From assembly GCA_039936115.1 (NCBI GenBank), contig JBDTIZ010000037.1, forward strand, positions 1 through 12,831: DNA of 12,831 nucleotides, written 5' to 3'. Under the pieces are notes generated by a model. That model ran no database searches and was not told the DNA's origin. It saw only the letters and a list, made by a program, of their open reading frames with translations. A program made the position numbers and the translations under genes. Shown here one piece after another: positions 6,826 through 12,831 of the stretch (within the stretch, counting starts at the first letter, position 1; each line of letters starts with the position of its first letter). The stretch is from DATIJJ01 sp039936115 (GTDB taxonomy: Bacteria; Pseudomonadota; Gammaproteobacteria; DSM-16500).

Positions 6826-9123
6826 ATGCAAGACAGAAAAACAATTATTATAACTACATTGGCTCAGACAGAGACTAAGTTGAAGTCTGAATTGCAACGC
6901 ATTGCTTCATTAAACCCAGATAAAAAGCAAACGAAATTGTTTGATGAAACTCTAGAGCTTCAGCGCAGTCTGTTTACCCTTAAAGAAGAAATGGGATCTG
7001 TAAAACTCTCAGATGAAAATAAACAAGCAGAAGATGAAAAATCAAAGCTGCGAATGATAACGCACTTTCTAGACGAAAGAATCTTAAAAGGCCGTAACTT
7101 AGACTACGCAGCCGCTGTTGCTGAGGTTACGATAGAAGAAATGGTTGATCTGATCCCTCCTATTTTAAAAGCAAACCGAATAGTTCTTACAGCTGAAGAT
7201 AAACAACTCCTGGCATTTTTAAAACCTCAGCTGGCGGTTGAGCATTCCTTTTTACGAGGTGTGACACAGGTAAAATTCACCCGTGATATTCAGCTAGATA
7301 AGCTTTCGCAGATCAATGCATCGTTGCAGAAATTGAGTGATGAAATAATTAAATTAAGTCCTGTGCCTACAAAAACCCCTGAAGCAACAAATGATGTTGA
7401 TCCAGCGAAACAGGAAGCAAAAATTGCTGCCGTGTCTCCAAAGCCAGACGTCATACAGTACGATGAAGCTGACCAAATTACGCTAGAAGAAAATGAGATC
7501 AAGGTAGAAGAACCTATCCTTGAACAAAAAGAATCAAATTATAGGCGAATGATAAAGTGGTTTGAGAATAATGACATCACGCAAGCTCTGGAGGATGCTC
7601 ATGAAACGCTTAGCAACCTAGCTGATGCCTCAGAGAGTGTTAATCTCAAGACTGCGATTTTGAGAGAAGAAGTGGCTGCAACTCAAGAAAATATACTTAC
7701 ACACATCCAAGCAAATGGGCAGTTACGAGCTAATTTGTACGCTGATGCAAATAAATCATATCGAGCTATAGACTCTTTTTGCGAAACAGAAGCGAAGAAA
7801 TTATCCGCACGTGCTAATGCTGAGCACGAAAAACTTCTAGCGCTGACTAGTCCTGCAGTGATGGAAAAAATAAAAGCACAACAAACACAATTGGCATTAC
7901 TTAAGAAATCGCTCGCTACCTTTTTTGGTTTGGACATTAATCTGGATGCGCCCATTGAATCATTTGTTGTGGCTGCAAATACGGTTATCACAGCGAAAAA
8001 AACAGCTAACGTCCTAGTGCCACGTGTATTCAAAGATTTAATTGCTTTGGAATCAAGGTTTGGTGTGATTACGCAAGTGAGTAGAACAGATCAAGCTAAT
8101 TATTTAGAGGAAGGCGTTAACAAAGCAACAGTTTGTCAATCAAACGCTGACTGTAAATGTCTTGCTTGCGGAAAAAAAGAATTGCTCGAAAATGCCAAAA
8201 TTCTTTCTGCAGAAATAGATGTGTATGAGGCTCATATTCAAAAAATGGGTGCATTTACAGAACGACTTGAGGCAATTAAATCATCGATTAAAACAGCTTT
8301 GCATAAACAAATCGAAAAAGAAAATCAAATTCAACTTCAGCGTGAGCAAGAAGAAAAAGAAAATAATGAGGCAGCGCAGCGCACTGCTATGGAGCAGGCT
8401 CAACAGGCTGCAGCTCCAGTCGATATTTTGCCGATACCCCTCGCAGAAGAGCCAAACGCAGCAATTTTTGTTGATAATGTAGTTGCGCAAAATCCTGTTA
8501 AAGCCGATGACGATGAGGCCAGAGTTCAGATTTATACGGATGCAGTCGCTGACTATCGCACCTACCTGGAAGGCCAAATCAAAACGGAAGTTGAATCTTA
8601 TTATGCAAAGTTTAAGAGCGATAAATCTAAAGAATTCGCTGGGCGTACTGTAATAGACGGCAATGTGACTGATCAAGTGGCTGTCCAATCAATTTATAAT
8701 AAATTGATTGGCATTTACGGCAATACAGATCCGGGAGAGATAAGCGTACAAGTTACGGCGAGTTCAAAGCTTTTAGACGACAAGCGACCTAAGCTTGAAT
8801 CAGCTTTGGCAAAACTTCATGTCGTAACTAAATTGCAAACCCATTTAACGGATCCTGACAAAGCCCTCGCAAGAGCTAAATACTATGGCGAGCTTAAGCT
8901 ACCGAAAACAAAAGAAATTTTTTCTAAGCGCCGCGATAGTGGATGGAACATTTTTCTTAAAGCTTGTGGTGTTTTTGTTGCAGGAATATTCGGTATTGTC
9001 CCTGGAATTTTGGTGGGTTATTCGATTTTCGTCAAGACTCCAACGAAGGCCAATAAAGAGATTTTAAACCCAGGTCTTGCAGACGCAGAAAAACATGCTA
9101 ACAGGCCAGGCGCTGCTGGTTAA
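6826..9123 (+). CDS. Uncharacterised coiled-coil protein with Cys cluster and C-terminal hydrophobic segment (paralog A)
   Basis: A 765-residue protein that I do not recognise. Residues 1-220 are mostly helical, acidic and unique to this copy. From about 332 it aligns with the neighbour at 9472-11253: a helical region with AANTVITAKK, then a cysteine cluster at 437/443/445/448 (C-x5-C-x-C-x2-C, core CKCLAC), then a Gln/Glu-rich stretch (about 493-528) and a Pro/Ala-rich linker. A C-terminal domain (about 563-765) starts with ARVQIYTDAVADYRTYLE. It ends with a glycine-rich hydrophobic segment (about 710-736, AGIFGIVPGILVG) and the tail NPGLADAEKHANRPGAAG. There is no signal peptide. The ATG is preceded by GAGGGTG (6814-6820). 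The upstream PmrA-box-like element suggests a Dot/Icm effector or a gene co-regulated with them. The hydrophobic segment suggests membrane association. Both functions are inferences; that this is a real gene is nearly certain. Confidence 0.9.
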   Translation: MQDRKTIIITTLAQTETKLKSELQRIASLNPDKKQTKLFDETLELQRSLFTLKEEMGSVKLSDENKQAEDEKSKLRMITHFLDERILKGRNLDYAAAVAEVTIEEMVDLIPPILKANRIVLTAEDKQLLAFLKPQLAVEHSFLRGVTQVKFTRDIQLDKLSQINASLQKLSDEIIKLSPVPTKTPEATNDVDPAKQEAKIAAVSPKPDVIQYDEADQITLEENEIKVEEPILEQKESNYRRMIKWFENNDITQALEDAHETLSNLADASESVNLKTAILREEVAATQENILTHIQANGQLRANLYADANKSYRAIDSFCETEAKKLSARANAEHEKLLALTSPAVMEKIKAQQTQLALLKKSLATFFGLDINLDAPIESFVVAANTVITAKKTANVLVPRVFKDLIALESRFGVITQVSRTDQANYLEEGVNKATVCQSNADCKCLACGKKELLENAKILSAEIDVYEAHIQKMGAFTERLEAIKSSIKTALHKQIEKENQIQLQREQEEKENNEAAQRTAMEQAQQAAAPVDILPIPLAEEPNAAIFVDNVVAQNPVKADDDEARVQIYTDAVADYRTYLEGQIKTEVESYYAKFKSDKSKEFAGRTVIDGNVTDQVAVQSIYNKLIGIYGNTDPGEISVQVTASSKLLDDKRPKLESALAKLHVVTKLQTHLTDPDKALARAKYYGELKLPKTKEIFSKRRDSGWNIFLKACGVFVAGIFGIVPGILVGYSIFVKTPTKANKEILNPGLADAEKHANRPGAAG

Positions 9124-9183
9124 TTCATAATAAGAGCCTTGGGCTAGCAAGTCACAAGGTCTTCAATAAAACCACCTCTCTCA

Positions 9184-9213
9184 CCCGCGTGCACCACACG
9201 CGGGACATTTTTT
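9184..9213 (+). terminator. Rho-independent terminator after paralog A
   Basis: CCCGCGTG (9184-9191) and CACGCGGG (9197-9204) form a perfect 8-bp GC-rich stem with the loop CACCA, followed after ACA by six T (9208-9213). It lies 60 bases beyond the stop at 9123. It isolates the two paralogs transcriptionally, in agreement with the second gene having its own promoter. Confidence 0.88.
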
Positions 9214-9240
9214 CCGAAAATCTTTTTATAAAACAGGCCT

Positions 9241-9335
9241 TTGTAGGGGCGAACCTACGTGTTCGCCCTGCATACCGAAGAGATGACATTTGCATATCTA
9301 GGCTGAAGGGCGAACACATAGGTTCGCCCCTACAA
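9241..9335. repeat. REPIN-like repeat, copy 2 (inverted relative to copy 1)
   Basis: A 95-base element with terminal inverted repeats of about 29 bases (TTGTAGGGGCGAACCTA at the left end, its complement at the right end, with one C/T difference between the arms). Each arm is itself a hairpin (GGGCGAAC / GTTCGCCC). Its reverse complement matches the copy at 2446-2542. It lies between the terminator of paralog A and the promoter of paralog B, a typical intergenic REPIN position. No flanking target duplication is obvious. Confidence 0.88.
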
Positions 9336-9376
9336 GAAGTCAAAAATGACAAAATTGTAATAAAAAACACCATTTT

Positions 9377-9409
9377 CTTAAGTATTTGTTAAGAATAAAT
9401 AGGTATGCT
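9377..9409 (+). promoter_or_regulatory. PmrA-box-like tandem repeat and -10 of the 593-codon gene
   Basis: CTTAAGTATTTGTTAAGAAT (9377-9396) differs from the upstream gene's box at only two positions and has the same 11-bp TTAA period. It scores 12 of 18 positions against the recalled PmrA consensus. A -10-like TATGCT sits at 9404-9409, at the same offset (27 bases from box start) as TAATAT in the first copy. AAGCCT (9452-9457) and TGAGGGTG (9459-9466) repeat the leader of the first gene. Conservation of the box amid diverged flanks argues for function. Confidence 0.58.
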
Positions 9410-9471
9410 TGATCTTAGAGAAAACTTTTATTTTTATAAGTAAGTTGTCGTAAGCCTTTGAGGGTGAATGA

Positions 9472-11253
9472 ATGAACGATAGATCAGAGCTAAAATTAGA
9501 AACTAATAATTTAATGAGAGCTTTAAACTTGCCTCAAGGCAATATGAGTAAGGCTAGTGATGCTGTTTATGAGCTATTAGAACAATCAAGTGTAGACGCT
9601 ATTCTAAGAAGTATAAACGCTAAACATAAAGATATTCCCGAATCAGTAAAATCCGTAATTAATGAGACTATTGAGAACGTTGAAGGTTTAGAGTCATTAC
9701 TCGTCAGAGCAAATGAAATAAATGAGAAGATTCGCAATTTTCCGAAAAAGATTCTACCAAATCTACTATTCAGAGCCGAAGCTGAGAAAAAAGATCTTGA
9801 AACATTACAGAACGCTTCATCGGCAATTGAAAAAGAACAACAAGAACAAATCAAACTTAAAAAAGCAATTATTGCTGCCTTTGAATTGAAAGGCTTGGAC
9901 GAAGATGCAGCGAACACTATTTCACTTCATGATTTAGTTAAGGCCGCAAATGAAGCCATAACGACAAACAAATTGCATCGCATTGCAATCGGAAAAAATA
10001 AATTTCTAAAAGAGAACGAAACATTCCTGGGCGTAACTAAAGGCTTTGGGGGTGTGACAATCGATTCTCTCATTTTAACTCAAGCTGCAATCGATCGTGA
10101 AGTTCGAATTCAGAAAGCGTTAACCTGTGGCACCAGTGAAAAATGTAAGTGTCTTGCCTGTGTTCGTAAAACGTGGGAAGGTACGCACGAAAAACTCTCT
10201 CTTGAAATCACGGGCTATGAAAATTATTACAATGAAGCTTCGGCATTGAAGAAAGATTTTGGTGTGATCGCATCAAAGCTGAGTGAAGAAATTTCAAAAT
10301 ATATTGAAGAAGCAAGAGAGATTGAGCTAGAGGAAGCTCGAAGAATCGCCAGTGAAAAAGCAGAACAGGAACGATTAGCGAAACTTGAAGCCGAACGTTT
10401 AGCGGCAGAAGAGCAAGAAAAAGAACGTCAAAGAGAAGAAGAAAAAAGACGTGCAGATGCTGCAGAAGCAGAAGCATTGCTTGATGCTGCAAACGTTGTA
10501 GAGGTGGAAGCAGAAGCAAAAGAACAAGAACAAGCTACGCAAGTACCAGAAATTCCTGCGATTGATGATGTTGCTCAACCACAACAACCTATTGTTCAAG
10601 TGATAGCTGAAACTGAGGAAGATAAAGAAAAAGTTAAGATATATTTAGAGGCATGTGAAGATTATTACCAGTATTTAGAGAAGCAAATACTAAAAGAAGT
10701 TAGATCTTATTATGCGGATACCAAGAATGGTACTACCGGTAAGTTCAGGGAAATCCAAGAACAGTTGCAATCAGTTGTCATTGGCGCTAAAGATGAAATT
10801 TGTGCAAGCACTGCAAGGATGTTGATTTCTGCTTACGCTTACGGAAAAGTAAATAGTCAAGACATTGACAAAAACAGTATCACTGCAAACATTAAAACAG
10901 ATAAACAAGTGAAGCTTGAAAAAACATTATCAAAACTTCATGTGGTAGGGAAGCTGATGGGTCATCTTCAGGAAGTTGGCAAAAATGCAAATCAAAAAAG
11001 AAATGCTTACTATGCCGAGCTTCGTTTGCCAGAAACAAAGAAGATTTTTAGTGAAGCACGTGATATCGGATGGCGAGCTTTTCTTAAAGCGTGTGGCGCT
11101 GTTGTTGCGGGGATATTTGGGATTGTGCCTGGAATTTTGCTAGGTATCTCATTTTTCGGTAAAAATGCAACTAAGGCTAATAAATATATTTTAAATCCAG
11201 GTCTTGCAGACGCGGAAGAGTTTGCTAAACGACCAGGCCCTGCTGCTGGTTAA
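9472..11253 (+). CDS. Uncharacterised coiled-coil protein with Cys cluster and C-terminal hydrophobic segment (paralog B)
   Basis: A 593-residue paralog of the upstream 765-residue protein; family unknown to me. Residues 1-100 are a diverged helical N-terminus. From about 102 it aligns with paralog A: AANEAITTNK, a cysteine cluster at 219/225/227/230 (C-x5-C-x-C-x2-C, CKCLAC), then a long Glu/Arg/Ala-rich helix (about 274-340) likely to form a coiled coil or single alpha-helix, and a Pro/Gln linker. The C-terminal domain (about 384-593) begins KVKIYLEACEDYYQYLEKQI. It ends with the hydrophobic segment AGIFGIVPGILLGISFF (about 546-562) and the tail NPGLADAEEFAKRPGPAAG. No signal peptide is visible. 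AGGGTG (9461-9466) precedes the ATG; an overlapping ATG at 9468 is out of frame and stops at once. It is separately promoted (9377-9409). A role as a type IV secretion effector is plausible but unproven. Confidence 0.9.
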   Translation: MNDRSELKLETNNLMRALNLPQGNMSKASDAVYELLEQSSVDAILRSINAKHKDIPESVKSVINETIENVEGLESLLVRANEINEKIRNFPKKILPNLLFRAEAEKKDLETLQNASSAIEKEQQEQIKLKKAIIAAFELKGLDEDAANTISLHDLVKAANEAITTNKLHRIAIGKNKFLKENETFLGVTKGFGGVTIDSLILTQAAIDREVRIQKALTCGTSEKCKCLACVRKTWEGTHEKLSLEITGYENYYNEASALKKDFGVIASKLSEEISKYIEEAREIELEEARRIASEKAEQERLAKLEAERLAAEEQEKERQREEEKRRADAAEAEALLDAANVVEVEAEAKEQEQATQVPEIPAIDDVAQPQQPIVQVIAETEEDKEKVKIYLEACEDYYQYLEKQILKEVRSYYADTKNGTTGKFREIQEQLQSVVIGAKDEICASTARMLISAYAYGKVNSQDIDKNSITANIKTDKQVKLEKTLSKLHVVGKLMGHLQEVGKNANQKRNAYYAELRLPETKKIFSEARDIGWRAFLKACGAVVAGIFGIVPGILLGISFFGKNATKANKYILNPGLADAEEFAKRPGPAAG

Positions 11254-11263
11254 GAGCTTTTTA

Positions 11264-11293
11264 TGTGGGGCGAGCAAACACGCTCGTCCCTGC
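11264..11293. repeat. Single diverged REP-like hairpin
   Basis: GGGGCGAGC-AAACAC-GCTCGTCCC (11267-11290) is a 9-bp stem with one G-U pair and a 6-base loop, flanked by TGT and TGCA. Its design (GGGGCGA.C / G.TCG.CC, six-base loop) matches one arm of the REPIN elements at 2446 and 9241, but with G for A in the stem and no partner arm. It lies 14 bases beyond the paralog B stop. It has no U-tract directly after the stem, so I call it a REP relic rather than a terminator, although it may affect the mRNA 3' end. Confidence 0.55.
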
Positions 11294-11418
11294 AAAAAAA
11301 TTACTAGCTAACTTTTTTATTTCTGACGTGATAATATCGCGCTCTTAAAATTTTTTCCTGCAATTTAATATTTCTCATCCTCTTATAAAATAAAGCCTCC
11401 GCTCTCACCAACCCATAC

Positions 11419-11483
11419 GCGAAGGTCTCAAAACCTCTCATAGCCCGTCATCGCTTGCGCAATGACGGCGGTTCGGCCTTCGC
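11419..11483. repeat. Palindromic intergenic repeat upstream of dprA
   Basis: A 65-base element with the outer inverted ends GCGAAGG (11419-11425) and CCTTCGC (11477-11483) around an inner hairpin, CCGTCAT / ATGACGG (11445-11451 with 11462-11468). The inner part (GTCATCGCTTGCGCAATGAC) resembles the 'CGTCATTGCGCAAGC' type of dispersed intergenic repeat I recall from other bacterial genomes. It ends 46 bases before dprA. The rest of the 275-base gap between paralog B and dprA is AT-rich, and I see no gene in it. Confidence 0.5.
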
Positions 11484-11528
11484 TATTACTAATGGCTTAA
11501 AAAACATATCTAAAGAAGGTACCCAACA

Positions 11529-12632
11529 ATGCCCAATCATCTCCCTTGGCTAGCCGCAGCAAACTTATCTGGCATCGGACCGATAACCTTTCATCGCGCG
11601 CTAGATTATTTTCAAACTATCGATGCAATTTTTTCAGCAAGCGAAAAAGAATTACAAATCGCAGGCCTAACACAAAAACAAATTCACTTATTAAAAACCC
11701 CCGATTGGAAAACCGCAGAAGCGAATCAAGAGTGGGCTGCCAAAAATCACTGCCAAATAATTTCGTTTGTCGATCCAGCCTATCCTCTTTTGCTTAGAGA
11801 AATTCACGCAGCCCCTCTTATTCTATACGTTCAAGGCGACGCCGATTTGTTACAACAACCCCAGCTCGCCATCGTAGGTTCGCGAAATCCAACGATCACT
11901 GGCAGCGAACTTGCAGAAAAATTTGCAGCCGAATTAGCTAGCGCAAATCTCGTTATTACAAGCGGATTAGCACTGGGTGTTGATGCCGCAAGTCATCAAG
12001 GTGCGTTAGCTTCAACCGGCAAAACGATCGCAGTCCTTGGCACAGGATTGGCGCATATCTATCCGCGATCGCACCAAAAATTAGCCGAAGCGATAAAGTC
12101 CAAAGGTGCGCTAGTTTCAGAGTTTGCCCCCAACACGTTACCAAAAGCTCCCCATTTTCCTATGCGCAACCGAATTATTAGCGGTTTAAGCTTGGGGGTT
12201 TTGGTTGTTGAAGCCGCAATTCGTAGCGGCTCATTAATTACCGCGCGTTTAGCCTCAGAACAAAATCGAGAAGTATTTGCTATCCCCGGATCTATCCATA
12301 ATCCCCTCGCTCGGGGGTGCCATCAACTGATCCGTCAAGGAGCCAAACTTGTTGAAACAGCTGAAGATATTCTTGAAGAGTTAGGCGCACTTTATGCAGC
12401 GATTTTACCTAAGACGCAAGCATTGTCTAATAAAGAACCTGTTGACTTAGACCCACAAATGCAGCGAGTATTAGCAAAAATCGGTTATGAAGTCACATCA
12501 TTGGATGTTATCATCACGCGCTCTAGATTGACGGCGGGACTGGTTTCCTCCATGCTGTTGTCTTTAGAATTAAAGGGTTACGTACAGGCTGTCCCGGGTG
12601 GATACCAACGAACCAGAACAGCAACTATTTAA
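11529..12632 (+). CDS. dprA: DNA processing protein DprA (Smf)
   Basis: Loads RecA onto incoming single-stranded DNA during natural transformation and protects it. It acts in the cytoplasm. The 367 residues are normal for the family. An N-terminal helix-hairpin-helix/SAM-like part (LSGIGPITFHRALDYF) is followed by the Rossmann-fold core with AIVGSRNPT (G117-S118-R119), ITSGLALGVDAASHQGAL, VLGTGLAHIYPRSHQ, FPMRNRIISGLS, GSLITARLASEQNREVFAIPG and GCHQLIRQGAKLV. A C-terminal winged-helix domain (about 310-362, ending GYVQAVPGGYQR) is also present. The start has AGAAGG (11514-11519) 9 bases upstream. smg begins 9 bases after the stop, an arrangement shared with E. coli smf-smg. Presence of dprA is compatible with natural competence but does not prove it, because the gene is kept in many non-transformable bacteria. 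Confidence 0.97.
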   Translation: MPNHLPWLAAANLSGIGPITFHRALDYFQTIDAIFSASEKELQIAGLTQKQIHLLKTPDWKTAEANQEWAAKNHCQIISFVDPAYPLLLREIHAAPLILYVQGDADLLQQPQLAIVGSRNPTITGSELAEKFAAELASANLVITSGLALGVDAASHQGALASTGKTIAVLGTGLAHIYPRSHQKLAEAIKSKGALVSEFAPNTLPKAPHFPMRNRIISGLSLGVLVVEAAIRSGSLITARLASEQNREVFAIPGSIHNPLARGCHQLIRQGAKLVETAEDILEELGALYAAILPKTQALSNKEPVDLDPQMQRVLAKIGYEVTSLDVIITRSRLTAGLVSSMLLSLELKGYVQAVPGGYQRTRTATI

Positions 12633-12641
12633 GTGGTAGAT

Positions 12642-12831
12642 ATGTTTGAAGTATTGATGTTTCTCTTTGAAAACTATATGGATGGCAATGTCGCATTAAG
12701 AATGGATAGTGCAGATATCGTCATCGAGCTTGAAAAAATCGGATTTGATCGCTATGAGATCGATCGGGCACTTAATTGGCTCGATGGTCTTTTGCAAATT
12801 CAAACCGCCATTATGGCCGGTCCAGCCTTGA
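12642..12831 (+). CDS. smg: Smg family protein (DUF494), 5' part
   Basis: The frame opens with ATG at 12642, nine bases after the dprA stop, and stays open to the window end (63 codons plus one base), so the gene is cut off by the window edge. The N-terminus MFEVLMFLFENYMDG matches E. coli Smg (MFDVLMYLFETY). It is followed by a helical stretch with ELEKIGFDRYEIDRALNWLDGL, which corresponds to DAGFDREDIYNALLWLEKL in E. coli. The function of Smg is not firmly established; the gene usually sits beside dprA. Full proteins are about 150-160 residues, so about 40 percent is visible. Only a weak GTGG-type ribosome-binding site precedes it, consistent with translational coupling to dprA. Confidence 0.93.
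   Translation, partial: MFEVLMFLFENYMDGNVALRMDSADIVIELEKIGFDRYEIDRALNWLDGLLQIQTAIMAGPAL

Noticed and set aside
8281..8688. 135-codon minus-strand frame inside paralog A
   Set aside because: It is antisense to the Gln/Glu-rich coding stretch. Such biased codons leave the opposite strand free of stops, and the predicted peptide is a low-complexity Phe/Leu-rich product.
9124..9471. Possible small gene between the two paralogs
   Set aside because: Open frames here are formed by the REPIN and are unsupported by ribosome-binding sites. The gap is accounted for by the terminator, the repeat and the promoter.
11330..11337. TGATAATAT as an extended -10 promoter for dprA
   Set aside because: No acceptable -35 element at 16-18 bases, and it is almost 190 bases from the start codon across a repeat. 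The evidence is too thin.
11344..11373. CTTAAAATT and TTTAATATT upstream of dprA as another PmrA box
   Set aside because: The TTAA cores are 20 bp apart instead of 11, no -10 hexamer lies at the expected distance, and the region is simply AT-rich.

Overview
The window looks like a chromosomal segment from a gammaproteobacterium, most likely of the order Legionellales (Legionella/Coxiella-like, possibly host-associated). The GroEL and GroES sequences are of the gammaproteobacterial type, and GroEL recalls Legionella chaperonin throughout. The glutathione synthetase is close to the E. coli form, and dprA is followed by smg as in many gammaproteobacteria. Intergenic spaces carry short palindromic repeats. 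The taxonomic call is inference from remembered family sequences, with no search run.

Layout from left to right. Positions 1-258 hold a palindromic repeat, a possible C-terminal scrap of a gene, and a strong bidirectional terminator. groES-groEL occupy 259-2271 on the minus strand. Their promoter region (2351-2418) contains a sigma70-like promoter, a textbook CIRCE operator at its start site, and a sigma32-like heat-shock promoter overlapping CIRCE. A REPIN-type repeat (2446-2542) separates this from a plus-strand operon, dsbD-gshA-gshB (2608-6658), whose genes overlap by 1 and 4 bases. This operon combines transfer of electrons to the periplasm with both steps of glutathione synthesis.

The accessory part is 6747-11253. 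Two large genes (765 and 593 codons) in tandem encode related proteins that I do not recognise. They share a central region with a compact cysteine cluster (C-x5-C-x-C-x2-C), a charged coiled-coil stretch, and a C-terminal domain of about 200 residues. That domain ends in a glycine-rich hydrophobic segment and a nearly identical tail. Each gene has its own promoter with the same arrangement: a tandem TTAA-type direct repeat with an 11-bp period, then a -10-like hexamer at identical spacing, then a shared leader/ribosome-binding motif. The tandem repeat resembles the PmrA box that controls many Dot/Icm type IV secretion effector genes in Legionella and Coxiella. The pair is therefore a candidate effector (or at least PmrA-type regulated) paralog family. 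This is the most interesting content of the window.

The two paralogs are separated by a terminator and a second REPIN, in the opposite orientation to the first. After the second paralog come two more palindromic repeats, then dprA (11529-12632) and the 5' part of smg, which runs off the window end.
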